Origin: Bacteroidia bacterium
GTDB taxonomy: Bacteria > Bacteroidota > Bacteroidia > JADZBD01
NCBI GenBank assembly: GCA_020852255.1
Contig: JADZBD010000015.1
Location: forward strand, 124,001-188,000
Length of the DNA: 64,000 nt
Reading direction: 5' to 3'
Below, one piece after another: positions 43,485 through 53,078 of this stretch; within the stretch, counting starts at the first letter, position 1, and each line of letters starts with the position of its first letter. A program made the translations under genes and the position numbers. A model generated the notes under the pieces. That model ran no database searches, was not told the DNA's origin, and was given only the letters and a program-made list of their open reading frames with translations.

Positions 43485-44185
43485 AGCGGAAGCCCTTTCT
43501 TATCGAAACGCGGAGGAAACAGCGTGAGAACTTGCTCAAGTGTAAGCGCACGCGAGAGCGTATGCTCACCGATCCTTGTACGCACAAGGGAATGCAAATA
43601 GGCTCCTGATCCGCAGGCGAGGCCGAAATCCCTTGCGAGAGAACGGATATATGTTCCCTTTGAACAGGAGATCCGGAACCTGATCAGCGGTCCCTCTTTC
43701 GAGAGAATTTGAAATTCATTGACGGTGATCTCCGCCTTTTTCAACTCAACGGGTTTACCTGCACGTGCCAACTGGTACGCGCGCTTCCCTCCTATCCGCT
43801 TCGCGGAATGAGCCGGTGGCTCCTGCAGCAAAGTTCCTGTTAATGAAGCCGCGGCTTTTTGCATCAACGCTTCATCAATATGATCCGTAGGATACAGCCG
43901 GTCTGTTTCTGTTTCAAGATCCAGACTGGGTGTGGTGGCACCGATAAAAAATTCACCCTCGTACTCCTTTTGTTGTGCCTGATACTTTTCAATATTCCTG
44001 GTTTCCATGCCCGTACACAGGATCAGTAAGCCGGTGGCCAGAGGATCAAGCGTTCCGGCATGTCCGATCTTCACCTTCTTCCCATAATGATATAACATGG
44101 ACCACCGGAGTTTCCCCACCACATCGAAGCTGGTCCATTTCCTGGGTTTATTGATGAGAAGTACTCCTCCGGCCGAATAATCCAT
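43481..44185 (-). CDS. truB: tRNA pseudouridine(55) synthase
   Basis: This enzyme isomerises U55 to pseudouridine in the T-loop of tRNA. The 234-residue protein shows GVLLINKPRKWTSFDVV, the catalytic GTLDPLATGLL (Asp47), YEGEFFIGATTPSLDLE, PPAHSAKRIGGKRAYQLAR and CSKGTYIRSLARDFG. The C-terminal PUA-like extension of longer TruB proteins is short or absent, as is usual in Bacteroidota. It lies 2 bp after uppP and ends with a 4-bp tail-to-tail overlap with the convergent TPR gene. Confidence 0.96.
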   Translation of the reverse strand: MDYSAGGVLLINKPRKWTSFDVVGKLRWSMLYHYGKKVKIGHAGTLDPLATGLLILCTGMETRNIEKYQAQQKEYEGEFFIGATTPSLDLETETDRLYPTDHIDEALMQKAAASLTGTLLQEPPAHSAKRIGGKRAYQLARAGKPVELKKAEITVNEFQILSKEGPLIRFRISCSKGTYIRSLARDFGLACGSGAYLHSLVRTRIGEHTLSRALTLEQVLTLFPPRFDKKGLPL

Positions 44186-44187
44186 AC

Positions 44188-44985
44188 TCAGTCAATAATG
44201 CGAAGATCGTATCCCGCGTAGATCAGTATCAGTATCAGTCCGCCGATCAGGATCCTGTAGTATCCGAAAATCCTGAATCCATTTGAATTCAGTAGCGCAA
44301 TAAATCCCTTGATAGCTAGCACCGCTACTGCGAATGCGACCAGGTTACCCACCGTAAACAGCTGGATGTGCTTCGCTGTAAACTCTCCCCCGGCCACGAT
44401 ATAGTCCAGCAGAGATTTGGAAGAAGCGGCCAGCATGGTGGGTACGGCAAGAAAAAAAGAAAATTCTGCCGCTGTTTTGCGCGAGAGCTTCTGTGTGAGC
44501 CCTCCGATAATGGTAGCGGCGCTCCTCGACACTCCGGGGATCATTGCGATTACCTGAAAGCAGCCGATGATGAGCGCCTGCCGGTAGGTCACTTCCTGCT
44601 CCGCTGCTTCTTCCTTACCGGGGAAGAGTTTATCAATAAACAAAAACACCACCCCGCCCGCCAGCAATGCGAAAGCCACCACCTGAACATTTTCCAGCAA
44701 AAGTTCAATGTGGTCTTTAAAAAGGAGTCCGGCAATACCGGCGGGAATGAAGCCCACCGCCAGTTTAAAATAGAAATCCAGGGACTTAAAAAACCGTTTG
44801 TAGTATAATACAACCACTGACAAAATAGCGCCGAACTGAATAGCCACCGTAAACAGTTTGACAAAATCGTCGGAGGCAATCCCCATGGCGGAGGATCCGA
44901 TGATCATGTGGCCGGTAGAAGAAACAGGAAGGAATTCGGTTATACCTTCAATAATGGCAAGGATGATCGCTTCAAAGAGGTTCAC
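44188..44985 (-). CDS. uppP: Undecaprenyl-diphosphate phosphatase
   Basis: This integral membrane phosphatase recycles undecaprenyl diphosphate to the monophosphate carrier for peptidoglycan and O-antigen. Its 265 residues carry the BacA/UppP signatures [14 protein letters not shown] and [10 protein letters not shown], with about eight helices. The GTG start overlaps the stop of the DUF3098 gene by 4 bases (GTGA). The order ftsX-DUF3098-uppP-truB is conserved in Bacteroidota and points to one operon for cell envelope and division. Confidence 0.96.
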   Translation of the reverse strand: MNLFEAIILAIIEGITEFLPVSSTGHMIIGSSAMGIASDDFVKLFTVAIQFGAILSVVVLYYKRFFKSLDFYFKLAVGFIPAGIAGLLFKDHIELLLENVQVVAFALLAGGVVFLFIDKLFPGKEEAAEQEVTYRQALIIGCFQVIAMIPGVSRSAATIIGGLTQKLSRKTAAEFSFFLAVPTMLAASSKSLLDYIVAGGEFTAKHIQLFTVGNLVAFAVAVLAIKGFIALLNSNGFRIFGYYRILIGGLILILIYAGYDLRIID

Positions 44986-45218
44986 TCCTTCGGCTTCTTC
45001 ATGATTGCGAACAGCACCACACCGAATCCGGCAAGAATGGTAATGGGAGCTACGGTAAGCCTCCGGGTGGAAAATATTTCCTCGCTGAATACATTGGGGT
45101 CATCGGAGCCTCCTCCCATCATCAGGATCATTCCCACTGCAATGAGAGCTACTCCGATAATGGTGTAGAGGTAATTTTCCTTTCCGAAAGCAAAACCAGG
45201 TTTGCGAGGTGCGTTCAT
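44982..45218 (-). CDS. DUF3098 small membrane protein
   Basis: This is a 78-residue protein with two transmembrane helices (about 16-35 and 54-73) separated by a short loop with [18 protein letters not shown], the DUF3098 pattern. The function is unknown. Its fixed place between ftsX (9 bp) and uppP (4-bp overlap) suggests a role linked to division or lipid carrier metabolism, by context only. Confidence 0.9.
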   Translation of the reverse strand: MNAPRKPGFAFGKENYLYTIIGVALIAVGMILMMGGGSDDPNVFSEEIFSTRRLTVAPITILAGFGVVLFAIMKKPKE

Positions 45219-45227
45219 ATGATTCTT

Positions 45228-46100
45228 TTAACGGTAGAGGTCAACAGTTTTAGTTCCCAGGTATTTCCGCACAGCGAAAAACGTTGAGGCCAAAGATATG
45301 ATAATTCCAGCGAGCAGCATCAGAACAAACAGCCCGGTAAAGAGGGTTGGATCCAGCACCTGCAGCAGCTCATTTACAAACTGTTCCTTCACCACGTAGA
45401 CGGCACCCACCAGCATTCCCATGGCAAGAATGGAACCCAGAAGTCCCTGCAGAAAACCCGTCCGGATAAAAGGCCGGGTGATGAATCCGTGCGTGGCTCC
45501 CACCAGCTGCATAGTACGGATAAGGAAACGCTTGGAATAAATTGCCAGGCGGATCGTATTGTGAATAAGGGCTATGGAGATCAGTGCCAGGATGGCTGTT
45601 ACCGCAAGAAAGAGAATGGTAAGGTTGCCGATGTTTTCGTTCATCCGCTGCAAGAGATTATCCTGGTAAAGAAATTCGGATACCACCGGTTCACGGAGTA
45701 CCTCCGCACGTATCCATTCCACGCTGTCTTTGTTGGCATAATCCGCCTTAAGACGGATATCCAGGGAAGCCGGCAATACATTCTGCTGAAGCAAAGGCAT
45801 AAAATCCTCCCCGAGCTCCTTTTTATATATCTCCAGGGCCTCTTCTTTTGAGATGTACTCGGTATTCCTGATATAAGGGCTGGCCTCCAGTGATTTCTGG
45901 AAACGGAGGATATCTGCCTCGCGGGCATCGTCCTTGAGATAAATATTATACGTAATATTTTCTTTAAAATTATCCGACACGCTGCGTGCGCAGAGGATCA
46001 TAAATCCAAGGAATCCTAATACAAACACTACCAGTGAGAGACTGATGACCGTGGTTACGGAACTCGACGGAAGCCTGCTGCCTGCTGCGGAATCACTCAT
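45228..46100 (-). CDS. ftsX: Cell division protein FtsX
   Basis: This permease-like protein works with the ATPase FtsE to activate peptidoglycan hydrolases at the septum. From ATG 46100 it has 290 residues. A first helix (about 16-40) is followed by an extracytoplasmic domain (about 45-160, EALEIYKKELGEDFMP). Three C-terminal helices include LIRTMQLVGATHGFITRPF, the FtsX cytoplasmic loop motif. An in-frame ATG at 46118 is rejected as the start because a TATTTTTG promoter box occupies 46105-46112. ftsE is not adjacent, as is common in this phylum. Confidence 0.94.
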   Translation of the reverse strand: MSDSAAGSRLPSSSVTTVISLSLVVFVLGFLGFMILCARSVSDNFKENITYNIYLKDDAREADILRFQKSLEASPYIRNTEYISKEEALEIYKKELGEDFMPLLQQNVLPASLDIRLKADYANKDSVEWIRAEVLREPVVSEFLYQDNLLQRMNENIGNLTILFLAVTAILALISIALIHNTIRLAIYSKRFLIRTMQLVGATHGFITRPFIRTGFLQGLLGSILAMGMLVGAVYVVKEQFVNELLQVLDPTLFTGLFVLMLLAGIIISLASTFFAVRKYLGTKTVDLYR

Positions 46101-46104
46101 GGTA

Positions 46105-46112
46105 CAAAAATA
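46105..46112 (-). promoter_or_regulatory. Predicted -7 box of the ftsX operon, leaderless geometry
   Basis: The minus strand reads TATTTTTG, an exact TAnnTTTG, ending 4 nt before ATG 46100. No TTTG -33 is seen at the usual distance. It decides between the two in-frame ATGs of ftsX. Confidence 0.5.
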
Positions 46113-46234
46113 ATGCATTCGCAGTGCCCCCGCTCCTATATTGGTCCGGCGGCGGCATCAATCTATGAACGGCAGGGTGTTGAAAAGGATCACTGACCTG
46201 CTGGAGACCCTGCTGAATGGGAAGGGAAATATTG

Positions 46235-46242
46235 TAAATTCG
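46235..46242 (+). promoter_or_regulatory. Weak putative -7 box of leuS
   Basis: TAAATTCG matches TAnnTTTG at five of its six fixed bases and ends 11 nt before ATG 46254. No -33 element is convincing. Confidence 0.3.
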
Positions 46243-46253
46243 CTCTCCTTACT

Positions 46254-49028
46254 ATGGAATATTCATTCAGGGAAATAGAGAAAAACTGGCAGCGCCGCTG
46301 GAAAGATGGGAATACCTACCGTACTACCGAAAATCCTGCGCAGCCTAAGTATTATGTACTCGACATGTTTCCCTATCCTTCAGGTGCCGGATTGCATGTA
46401 GGCCACCCCCTGGGCTATATCGCATCTGATATTCTTGCCAGGTACAAGCGCCACCGGGGCTTCAACGTGCTGCATCCCATGGGTTACGACGCCTTCGGAC
46501 TCCCGGCCGAGCAGTATGCAATACAAACAGGGCAGCACCCGGCTGTTACAACAGAACAAAACATCCTGCGATTCCGGGAACAACTGGATAAAATCGGGCT
46601 TTCGTACGACTGGCACCGTGAGGTGAAAACCTGCGACCCCGGTTATTACAAATGGACGCAGTGGATATTTCTGAAACTTTTTCATTCCTGGTACAATAAT
46701 AAATTGAATAAAACGGAGGATATCGCCGTGTTAACCGGAATTTTCGGGAAAACCGGCAATATGGATGTATCAGCAGCCTGCGATGAAGATACCCCTTCGT
46801 TTTCAGCAGAGGAATGGAAATCATTCCCCGAAAAAAAACAGCAGGAGATTCTCATGATGTACCGCATTGCCTACCTGAGCGAGGCATTTGTGTGGTGGTG
46901 CCCCGCGCTGGGATCTGTTCTTGCAAACGATGAGGTAAAGGAAGGAGTTTCCGAAAGGGGAGGTTACCCGGTAGAAAGGAAAAAAATGAAGCAGTGGAGC
47001 ATGAGGATCACTGCCTATGCACAGCGTTTGCTGGACGATCTGGAGGACATTCAATGGAGCGAAAGCATCAAAGAAGCCCAACGCAACTGGATCGGGAAGA
47101 GCGAGGGAGCGAGTGTGAAGTTTGACGTACGGGGTACGGAGTACTCTGTTGAGGTATTTACGACAAGGCCTGATACATTGTTTGGAGTCACTTTTATTAC
47201 GCTGGCTCCGGAACACGAGCTCGTTGAAAAGATCACCGCGGATGAACAACGGGAAAAAGTGAATGACTATGTCCAATACGCGAAAGCGCGCAGTGAACGG
47301 GAACGGCAAAGTGAGGTGAAAAAAATCACCGGAGCCTTCACCGGGGCGTACGCGAAGCATCCTTTCACCGGAGAAGAAATTCCTGTGTGGATCGGGGAAT
47401 ATGTGCTGGCCGGTTATGGTACAGGGGCCGTTATGGGTGTTCCCGCTCATGATACCAGGGATTATTCCTTCGCAAAACATTTTGGCCTGATAATCAAACA
47501 GGTTATTAATCCGGGCAAAGCCTGGGACTTCGGCAAAGAGGCGTATGAAGAGAAAGCCGGAAAATGCCTGAACTCATCCTTTCTGGATGGGAAGGAAGTA
47601 AAAGAAGCCATTACCATCTGTATCGCAGCGCTGGAGAAGCAGGGCATCGGAACCGGTAAGGTGAATTTTCGCCTGCGCGACGCGGTATTTGGACGTCAGC
47701 GTTACTGGGGCGAACCGATCCCGATTTATTATAAGGATGGCATCCCCTGCCCGCTTTCCGAAGCTGAACTGCCGCTTGAATTACCCAAGGTGGATAAATA
47801 CCTGCCCACAGAAACCGGAGAACCGCCCCTGGCGCGAGCCAAAGAATGGAAATACAAGGGACAATACGACTACGAACACACCACCATGCCCGGTTGGGCA
47901 GGCAGCTCCTGGTATTTTCTGAGGTATATGGATCCGAAGAATCCGGACGCATTTGCTTCAAAAAAAGCAGCTGAATACTGGCGCGAAATTGATTTTTACA
48001 TAGGTGGCGCGGAACACGCTACAGGCCATCTTCTGTACGTACGTTTCTGGACGAAGGCACTTTATGATCTGGGGTTTATCCCCGTAAAAGAACCGGCGAA
48101 ACGCCTGGTGAATCAGGGGATGATTCAGGGAACGAGTGCCTTTGTTTACCGGAAAAATGGTACAAACACTTTTGTATCTGCAGGTTTAAGAAACAATTTT
48201 CAAACCACTCCATTCCATGCTGATGTTTCTATGGTTGAAGGAAATGAACTAAACATAGAGGCTTTCAAATTGTGGAGAGAAGATTTAAAAGATGCAACGT
48301 TTGAACTCGAGAACGGGAATTATATAGTCGGCAATGAAGTTGAGAAAATGTCTAAGTCAAAGTACAATGTGGTGAGTCCCGACGATATGTGTGAAAAATA
48401 CGGGGCCGATACCTTCCGGATGTATGAAATGTTTTTGGGACCTCTGGAACTCAGCAAGCCCTGGAACACGAACGGGATCACAGGAGTGCATGGATTTATA
48501 AAGAAGCTGTGGAAATTATATGTGGGAGAAGCTTCCGGGATCAAAGTTGAGGAGGAAAAAGCGGAAGCGAAAGAATTGAAGGTGCTGCATAAAACCATTA
48601 AAAAGATCACGGACGACATTGAGAATCTTTCCCTGAATACGGCCGTAAGTGCCTTCATGATCTGCGTGAACGAACTCATAGAACTCAAATGCAACAAACG
48701 GGATGTTCTGGAACCCCTCCTCATCCTTCTTTCGCCGTTTGCACCCCATGTATGTGAAGAACTCTGGGAAAAGCTTGGACATCAGGAGAGCATCACCCGT
48801 GCTCCATGGCCGGAGTTCAATGCCTCATTGACCGCTGAGGATACTGTGATTTACCCCGTTCAATTCAACGGTAAAACCCGCTTTAATCTTGAATTGCCAT
48901 CATCAGTGAGCAAAGAAGAAATTGAAAAGGCGGTGCTTGCTGCGGAACATACTCATAAATACCTGGCAGGCAACACGGTGAAAAAAGTAATTGTTGTGCC
49001 GAAGCGGATTGTGAATGTTGTGTTCTGA
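46254..49028 (+). CDS. leuS: Leucine--tRNA ligase
   Basis: This class I synthetase charges tRNA-Leu. Its 924 residues include the HIGH-type motif LHVGHPLGY (about 47-55) and the CP1 editing domain with TTRPDTLFGVTF and AVMGVPAHDTRDYSFA. WAGSSWYFLRYMDP follows, then the KMSKS motif (about 697-702) and a C-terminal anticodon-binding domain (APHVCEELW). It carries the Bacteroidota-type insertion between the editing domain and KMSKS (about 630-695). The DNA for that insertion (about 48150-48365) is visibly AT-richer and uses AGA for Arg, unlike the rest of the gene. It converges on the gene at 49034 with a 5-bp gap and no terminator. Confidence 0.97.
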   Translation: MEYSFREIEKNWQRRWKDGNTYRTTENPAQPKYYVLDMFPYPSGAGLHVGHPLGYIASDILARYKRHRGFNVLHPMGYDAFGLPAEQYAIQTGQHPAVTTEQNILRFREQLDKIGLSYDWHREVKTCDPGYYKWTQWIFLKLFHSWYNNKLNKTEDIAVLTGIFGKTGNMDVSAACDEDTPSFSAEEWKSFPEKKQQEILMMYRIAYLSEAFVWWCPALGSVLANDEVKEGVSERGGYPVERKKMKQWSMRITAYAQRLLDDLEDIQWSESIKEAQRNWIGKSEGASVKFDVRGTEYSVEVFTTRPDTLFGVTFITLAPEHELVEKITADEQREKVNDYVQYAKARSERERQSEVKKITGAFTGAYAKHPFTGEEIPVWIGEYVLAGYGTGAVMGVPAHDTRDYSFAKHFGLIIKQVINPGKAWDFGKEAYEEKAGKCLNSSFLDGKEVKEAITICIAALEKQGIGTGKVNFRLRDAVFGRQRYWGEPIPIYYKDGIPCPLSEAELPLELPKVDKYLPTETGEPPLARAKEWKYKGQYDYEHTTMPGWAGSSWYFLRYMDPKNPDAFASKKAAEYWREIDFYIGGAEHATGHLLYVRFWTKALYDLGFIPVKEPAKRLVNQGMIQGTSAFVYRKNGTNTFVSAGLRNNFQTTPFHADVSMVEGNELNIEAFKLWREDLKDATFELENGNYIVGNEVEKMSKSKYNVVSPDDMCEKYGADTFRMYEMFLGPLELSKPWNTNGITGVHGFIKKLWKLYVGEASGIKVEEEKAEAKELKVLHKTIKKITDDIENLSLNTAVSAFMICVNELIELKCNKRDVLEPLLILLSPFAPHVCEELWEKLGHQESITRAPWPEFNASLTAEDTVIYPVQFNGKTRFNLELPSSVSKEEIEKAVLAAEHTHKYLAGNTVKKVIVVPKRIVNVVF

Positions 49029-49033
49029 GATAG

Positions 49034-49975
49034 TTAAAACAGCCAACCCATCCAGAATCCCGCAGTCAGAGTCATCGTAGCAGAGGAGTTAACAAAAACC
49101 TGACTCCCATAAAACATTTCAGTATATGAGTCGTTTCTGAAGCCGGTAAGCTCTTCGAACTCAGGATTAGAATATCGGCTCACTATCCCCCCCAATCCCA
49201 TTCCTGCGGATCCTCCGACAACAAATCGCTGGACAAAAACAAACTGATATCCCATACAAATGTTCAGTGAAAAACAACTGTTTATCAGGTCTGAACTTAT
49301 CAACTCATGCGGATAGGTCGAACTGGTATCAACCTCGCTTATAATATCATGAACTTTTAGCCGGCCGTACTGAAGTTCAGGCATAAGAAAGAGTCCACCT
49401 ATTCCGGGATACGCTCCGAAATTATCTGAGTTTTTTGTGCTATTTATCAGCCCGAATTTACCACCAACCCGCGCATTAAAACCCATTCGAACAGGCAGAT
49501 AGCGGACATAGCCATTGTTGATGGTATTGGTATAATAAAACTCCTCGTACCGTGCCGATGAGAAATTAAACATTGTGGTATTTATTATACCCGCCGAGAA
49601 CACAAGATTAAAGCCAGGTACGACTTTCCGCTCATAGCTGAAATTGATATATTCATGCAGTAATCCGAAGCAATTAAATTTTATCACATTTTTTCTGTGC
49701 TTCAGCGCCGTGTCAGGAGCAACCGGCGATTCAGGCTGCCTGAAATTGTCAGTGGTTCCGTCGGAATAATGAATGGAATACACCTTGTGTTTGGGAACAA
49801 CATACACCGCGCCTCCCGCATCGGAACTTTTCCGGTACTCTATATCCTTCTCTGTTACCCGGGTTACCTTTCCTATTACTTTACCTTGCGCCGTGAATAG
49901 GGTATCCTGGGAATAAAGAATCCCCGAGAGAACCAGGAACAATACAAAGGGGAAGGCAAACCTATTAATACGCAT
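49034..49975 (-). CDS. Exported outer-membrane-type protein of unknown function
   Basis: This is a 313-residue protein from ATG 49975; a TTG at 49981 is in frame. A signal peptide ends near LYSQ (about residue 22). The first domain (about 25-85) has short strands around GKVIGKVTRVTEKDIEYRK and VVPKHKVYSIHYSDGT, a pattern seen in many Bacteroidota exported proteins. The rest (about 95-313) consists of barrel-like strands ending in aromatic WLF. I cannot name a family with certainty. It lies 14 bp after the helical protein gene 49990-51402 and is probably co-transcribed with it. A G7 run in the coding strand corresponds to the GLGGI segment. Confidence 0.82.
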   Translation of the reverse strand: MRINRFAFPFVLFLVLSGILYSQDTLFTAQGKVIGKVTRVTEKDIEYRKSSDAGGAVYVVPKHKVYSIHYSDGTTDNFRQPESPVAPDTALKHRKNVIKFNCFGLLHEYINFSYERKVVPGFNLVFSAGIINTTMFNFSSARYEEFYYTNTINNGYVRYLPVRMGFNARVGGKFGLINSTKNSDNFGAYPGIGGLFLMPELQYGRLKVHDIISEVDTSSTYPHELISSDLINSCFSLNICMGYQFVFVQRFVVGGSAGMGLGGIVSRYSNPEFEELTGFRNDSYTEMFYGSQVFVNSSATMTLTAGFWMGWLF

Positions 49976-49989
49976 AATCAAAAATATAA

Positions 49990-51402
49990 TTATTTTCCGT
50001 TATGCGCCAGCCAATTGCGAATATTAAACACTATTCCCTCTGAACCTCCCTTATGCTTTCTGACTTTTTCGCGAATGCTGCGATGCGTTGCAGGTGTCTT
50101 TACTAACGCATTGAACACTATATACAAAACGGAATTGTCCATAGTTCTTTTTCCGAGAATTCTCTTCAAATTGATCCATCCGTATTCCAGCGCATCCACG
50201 TCGTTCCGTTCATAAAAGAGCAGGAGCTGAATAATCCGTGCAGAAAGCAGGAGGTCCGGACGAACGGCTTCGGCCGATTGCAGAAGCTTATTTAAATTTA
50301 GTATCGTCTCAGGATACTTTTTTTGTCCGAAATACAATACGGCCAGGTTGTAATGAAAAATGTGAGTCGCTGCAGGCCCTAAATCTCTTTCCAGATTACG
50401 GAGTTGTATTTCAGTATCCCGAATGATAGAGGTGGCGTGATCATACATCCTGCTGTCAATATACACTCCGTGCAGCGCCGGATACATTGTTACAAAGATG
50501 TCGCGCTTCCATGTCCGGGTATTTTCAAATGCAAACCTCGACGGGGCAGAACGCAAACGCGTGATCAGCGAAACTATTGCTCCGGGTTCTTTCATGGAGG
50601 CAAACACGTTCGCCATGTTATTTGCAACAGATAAAAGAAGCAGAGGCTGCTCCCGGATTCTATCAGGATGTTTCTCCAAAAACTTCAGCAAGCGGGAATG
50701 CCAGTGAATTGCCTTCTGATGCTTGCCATTGATGGTTTCATAGGCTCCATGCAGTTGAAAAAATCCAACACCACCTTTGAATGTCCGGATATTCCTTTCT
50801 GAACTGTAGAATGGTGCCCGCAGGATACGGCGAAGCAATTTCAATTGCTGCATTCTGCCGCTTTCCCCGGTGCTTCTCATCAGAAAAAATACGCGGGCTG
50901 AATCCTGCCGGACATACAGGTGTTCCTGCAAGGCCTCCATGCAGATCTTTTCCCGATCCTGATGGCGCTTGAGATCACCGGCGCGCAGCTGCATACCGGC
51001 CCTCTGCTTTAATTCAATCATACGCGCAAGTCCCACCAGCCCCTGTGCATACTCCTCTCTTAACATAAAACTGTTGATGGCCTTTTCCAGCGACTTGAGA
51101 GCTTCCCGGATGAGACCAAGCTCCTGCAACAGCTGCGCTTCTGAAATCAGATCCCTCCTTCGCCCCCTTTCTTCACCTATCAGTTCGAGTAACAAATGCC
51201 AGGCCTTGTTCCGGATAACATGGGGCTGGGTGCGAGCGGTTTTGCTTTCCGGCGAAAGAAAACCTTTCCCTTCAATCCTATCCTCCCCCAGCAGCCGGCA
51301 ACACAACCCCGCAGCCGCCCCTCTTTTCGTCTCCATACGTACCTGAATCCGCCTTCTCTCCGCTAAAGACAGAGCCGAAATCAAGTTGCTGAGTCGCTTC
51401 AT
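49990..51402 (-). CDS. Alpha-helical TPR-like protein of unknown function, paralog B
   Basis: I do not recognise a named family. The 470-residue cytoplasmic protein is nearly all helix and Arg/Lys-rich. It opens with LSNLISALSLAERRRIQVRME, matching the LIKSLNPEEKRQFKLFS opening of the gene at 21973, and a helical-repeat body follows (about 90-460). The N-terminal region between the two shared parts is diverged. Shared order and length make paralogy likely, but an alignment is needed. It is co-directional with the exported protein at 49034 and preceded by a near-consensus TATAATTG box 6 nt before the ATG. Confidence 0.82.
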   Translation of the reverse strand: MKRLSNLISALSLAERRRIQVRMETKRGAAAGLCCRLLGEDRIEGKGFLSPESKTARTQPHVIRNKAWHLLLELIGEERGRRRDLISEAQLLQELGLIREALKSLEKAINSFMLREEYAQGLVGLARMIELKQRAGMQLRAGDLKRHQDREKICMEALQEHLYVRQDSARVFFLMRSTGESGRMQQLKLLRRILRAPFYSSERNIRTFKGGVGFFQLHGAYETINGKHQKAIHWHSRLLKFLEKHPDRIREQPLLLLSVANNMANVFASMKEPGAIVSLITRLRSAPSRFAFENTRTWKRDIFVTMYPALHGVYIDSRMYDHATSIIRDTEIQLRNLERDLGPAATHIFHYNLAVLYFGQKKYPETILNLNKLLQSAEAVRPDLLLSARIIQLLLFYERNDVDALEYGWINLKRILGKRTMDNSVLYIVFNALVKTPATHRSIREKVRKHKGGSEGIVFNIRNWLAHNGK

Positions 51403-51408
51403 TCATTA

Positions 51409-51416
51409 CAATTATA
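51409..51416 (-). promoter_or_regulatory. Putative -7 box of helical protein B
   Basis: The minus strand reads TATAATTG, one mismatch from TAnnTTTG, ending 6 nt before ATG 51402. The flanking region is AT-rich. Confidence 0.4.
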
Positions 51417-51539
51417 CGAATTATTAATATTTATCTCATTGATATTCTACATTTTAAAAGAATATATTGATAGTCCATTCAATTACAATTCTGCACAATT
51501 TGATTCCATTCCCTCCGGGCCAATCCTTTCTTTTGCTGT

Positions 51540-53078
51540 ATGAAAAACCAGCACAGCGCCCAAAGCAATTCCTGGCCCAGGGGAACTCTTTTCCTTGTGG
51601 CATATCTTCTTTTCTTCCTTGTACTTCTTCTTGCCGGCAAACGGATGCAGGCACAATGCAGTTGCTCTGCTCCCTGGCCGCCTCCGCAAAACCAGACGAT
51701 TAGTGTGATCACACCTCAGCAGGGTGCGCCCGCCATACAAGCAGCAATTAACAATGCCACCGGCCCCACCACTATCTACCTCACAAACGGAACCTATTCA
51801 GTAGCTAATGGGCAGCTCAATGTGATCAAGCCGGACATCACCCTCCGTTCCCAAAGCGGGAACCGCGACAGTGTGATCCTTCTGGGCGGGGGTATGCTGG
51901 GTGGAAGCGGTTATCACGGCATCTCCATTCTCAAAAGCAACGTGACCATTGCTGATCTGACGATAAAAAATATAGATACTCATCCCATTGATATCAATTT
52001 CTGGTACCAACCCAATGCCGACATTGATAATATCACCCTGCGAAATCTTCACATCATTGACGGAGGACAACAACTGGTGAAAATGAGCTATTCAGGCAAT
52101 CCCGTTGTGAAAAGCGACAACGGCGTAATTGAATGCTGCCTTATTGAATATACCACCTCGCTGCCGGGAAATAATTATTATACCAACGGTATTGATCTGC
52201 ACAATGCACACGGGTGGATTATTCGCGACAACATCATCCGGAATATCAAAAAGGGTCCGACCGCTTCGAACCCTGCCGGCCCCGCCATCCTGTTCTTCAA
52301 AGGAGGCAGTAATGCCACCATAGAACGCAACACAGTGGTAAACTGCGATGAAGGTATTTTTCTCGGGAATTGGGGCGATAACCCCAACGTATCGCACTCC
52401 GGCGGTATCATCCGGAACAATTTCATCCGGGGGCATTCCACCTCGCGCTGCGGTATCGGCGTTGTTCTTTGTCCGAACGCGATCGTAATTAACAACAGTA
52501 TTTACGCTCCCGGCGGAACGGCATGGACCGTGGAAGAGTATTCCATAGAAGTAACCGGTGTGCAAACAACCAATCTTCTGATCCAGAATAATCTGATGGA
52601 CGAGGATATCATCAATGTTTCGAATTCCGCACCGCCCTTTACCACCGTGACCAATCTGCCTAACTGCGGCTCCGGTCATTTTGTGAACACCAGTCTTACT
52701 GCACCTGATCTGCACCTGCAGAGCAGTTCTTCCGGGATAAATGCAGGTACCGCCCATCCGCAGCGAACCACTGACTTCGATTGCGAATCGCTGACCGGAG
52801 CTCCTGATCTGGGTGCTGACGAATTGATGACCACCGGCGAGAATGAAGAAGAGCCGGTGCTGGTGATCAGGGCCTGGCCGAATCCGGTGACTCAGTACCT
52901 CATGGTAGATTTTTCTGTGTCCGCCGATTGCATGATACTCGATATGCATGGCAACGTGATGGTAAGATTCCGGACAGAAAAACATCAAATCCTGGATCTC
53001 TCTGCCCTGCCTGCCGGTATGTACCTCCTTTGTGCAGAACATCTTCCACGCAGCGGTATGTTGTTTATAAAAGAATGA
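51540..53078 (+). CDS. Right-handed parallel beta-helix protein with T9SS type A sorting domain
   Basis: This is a 512-residue secreted protein with a long signal region (hydrophobic core at about 16-34, cleavage near MQAQC). A right-handed beta-helix follows (about 55-380). Its rungs show INNATGPTTIYLTNGTY, LKSNVTIADLTIKNI, GWIIRDNIIRNI, ATIERNTVVNC and GIIRNNFIRGHS. This pectate-lyase-like fold often binds or cleaves polysaccharides, but no catalytic residues can be assigned. A short C-terminal domain leads to the T9SS type A sorting region at about residue 430 (IRAWPNPVTQYLMV to LPAGMYLLCAE). A TTCTTTTG box (one mismatch) lies 4 nt before the ATG. A perfect 12-bp palindrome follows just after the stop. 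Confidence 0.88.
   Translation: MKNQHSAQSNSWPRGTLFLVAYLLFFLVLLLAGKRMQAQCSCSAPWPPPQNQTISVITPQQGAPAIQAAINNATGPTTIYLTNGTYSVANGQLNVIKPDITLRSQSGNRDSVILLGGGMLGGSGYHGISILKSNVTIADLTIKNIDTHPIDINFWYQPNADIDNITLRNLHIIDGGQQLVKMSYSGNPVVKSDNGVIECCLIEYTTSLPGNNYYTNGIDLHNAHGWIIRDNIIRNIKKGPTASNPAGPAILFFKGGSNATIERNTVVNCDEGIFLGNWGDNPNVSHSGGIIRNNFIRGHSTSRCGIGVVLCPNAIVINNSIYAPGGTAWTVEEYSIEVTGVQTTNLLIQNNLMDEDIINVSNSAPPFTTVTNLPNCGSGHFVNTSLTAPDLHLQSSSSGINAGTAHPQRTTDFDCESLTGAPDLGADELMTTGENEEEPVLVIRAWPNPVTQYLMVDFSVSADCMILDMHGNVMVRFRTEKHQILDLSALPAGMYLLCAEHLPRSGMLFIKE

Noticed and set aside
49187-49193. C7/G7 runs in coding sequence (also at 4501-4507) as contingency tracts.
   Set aside because: They are shorter, encode conserved glycines and have no companion tract. 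Runs of this length are expected by chance.
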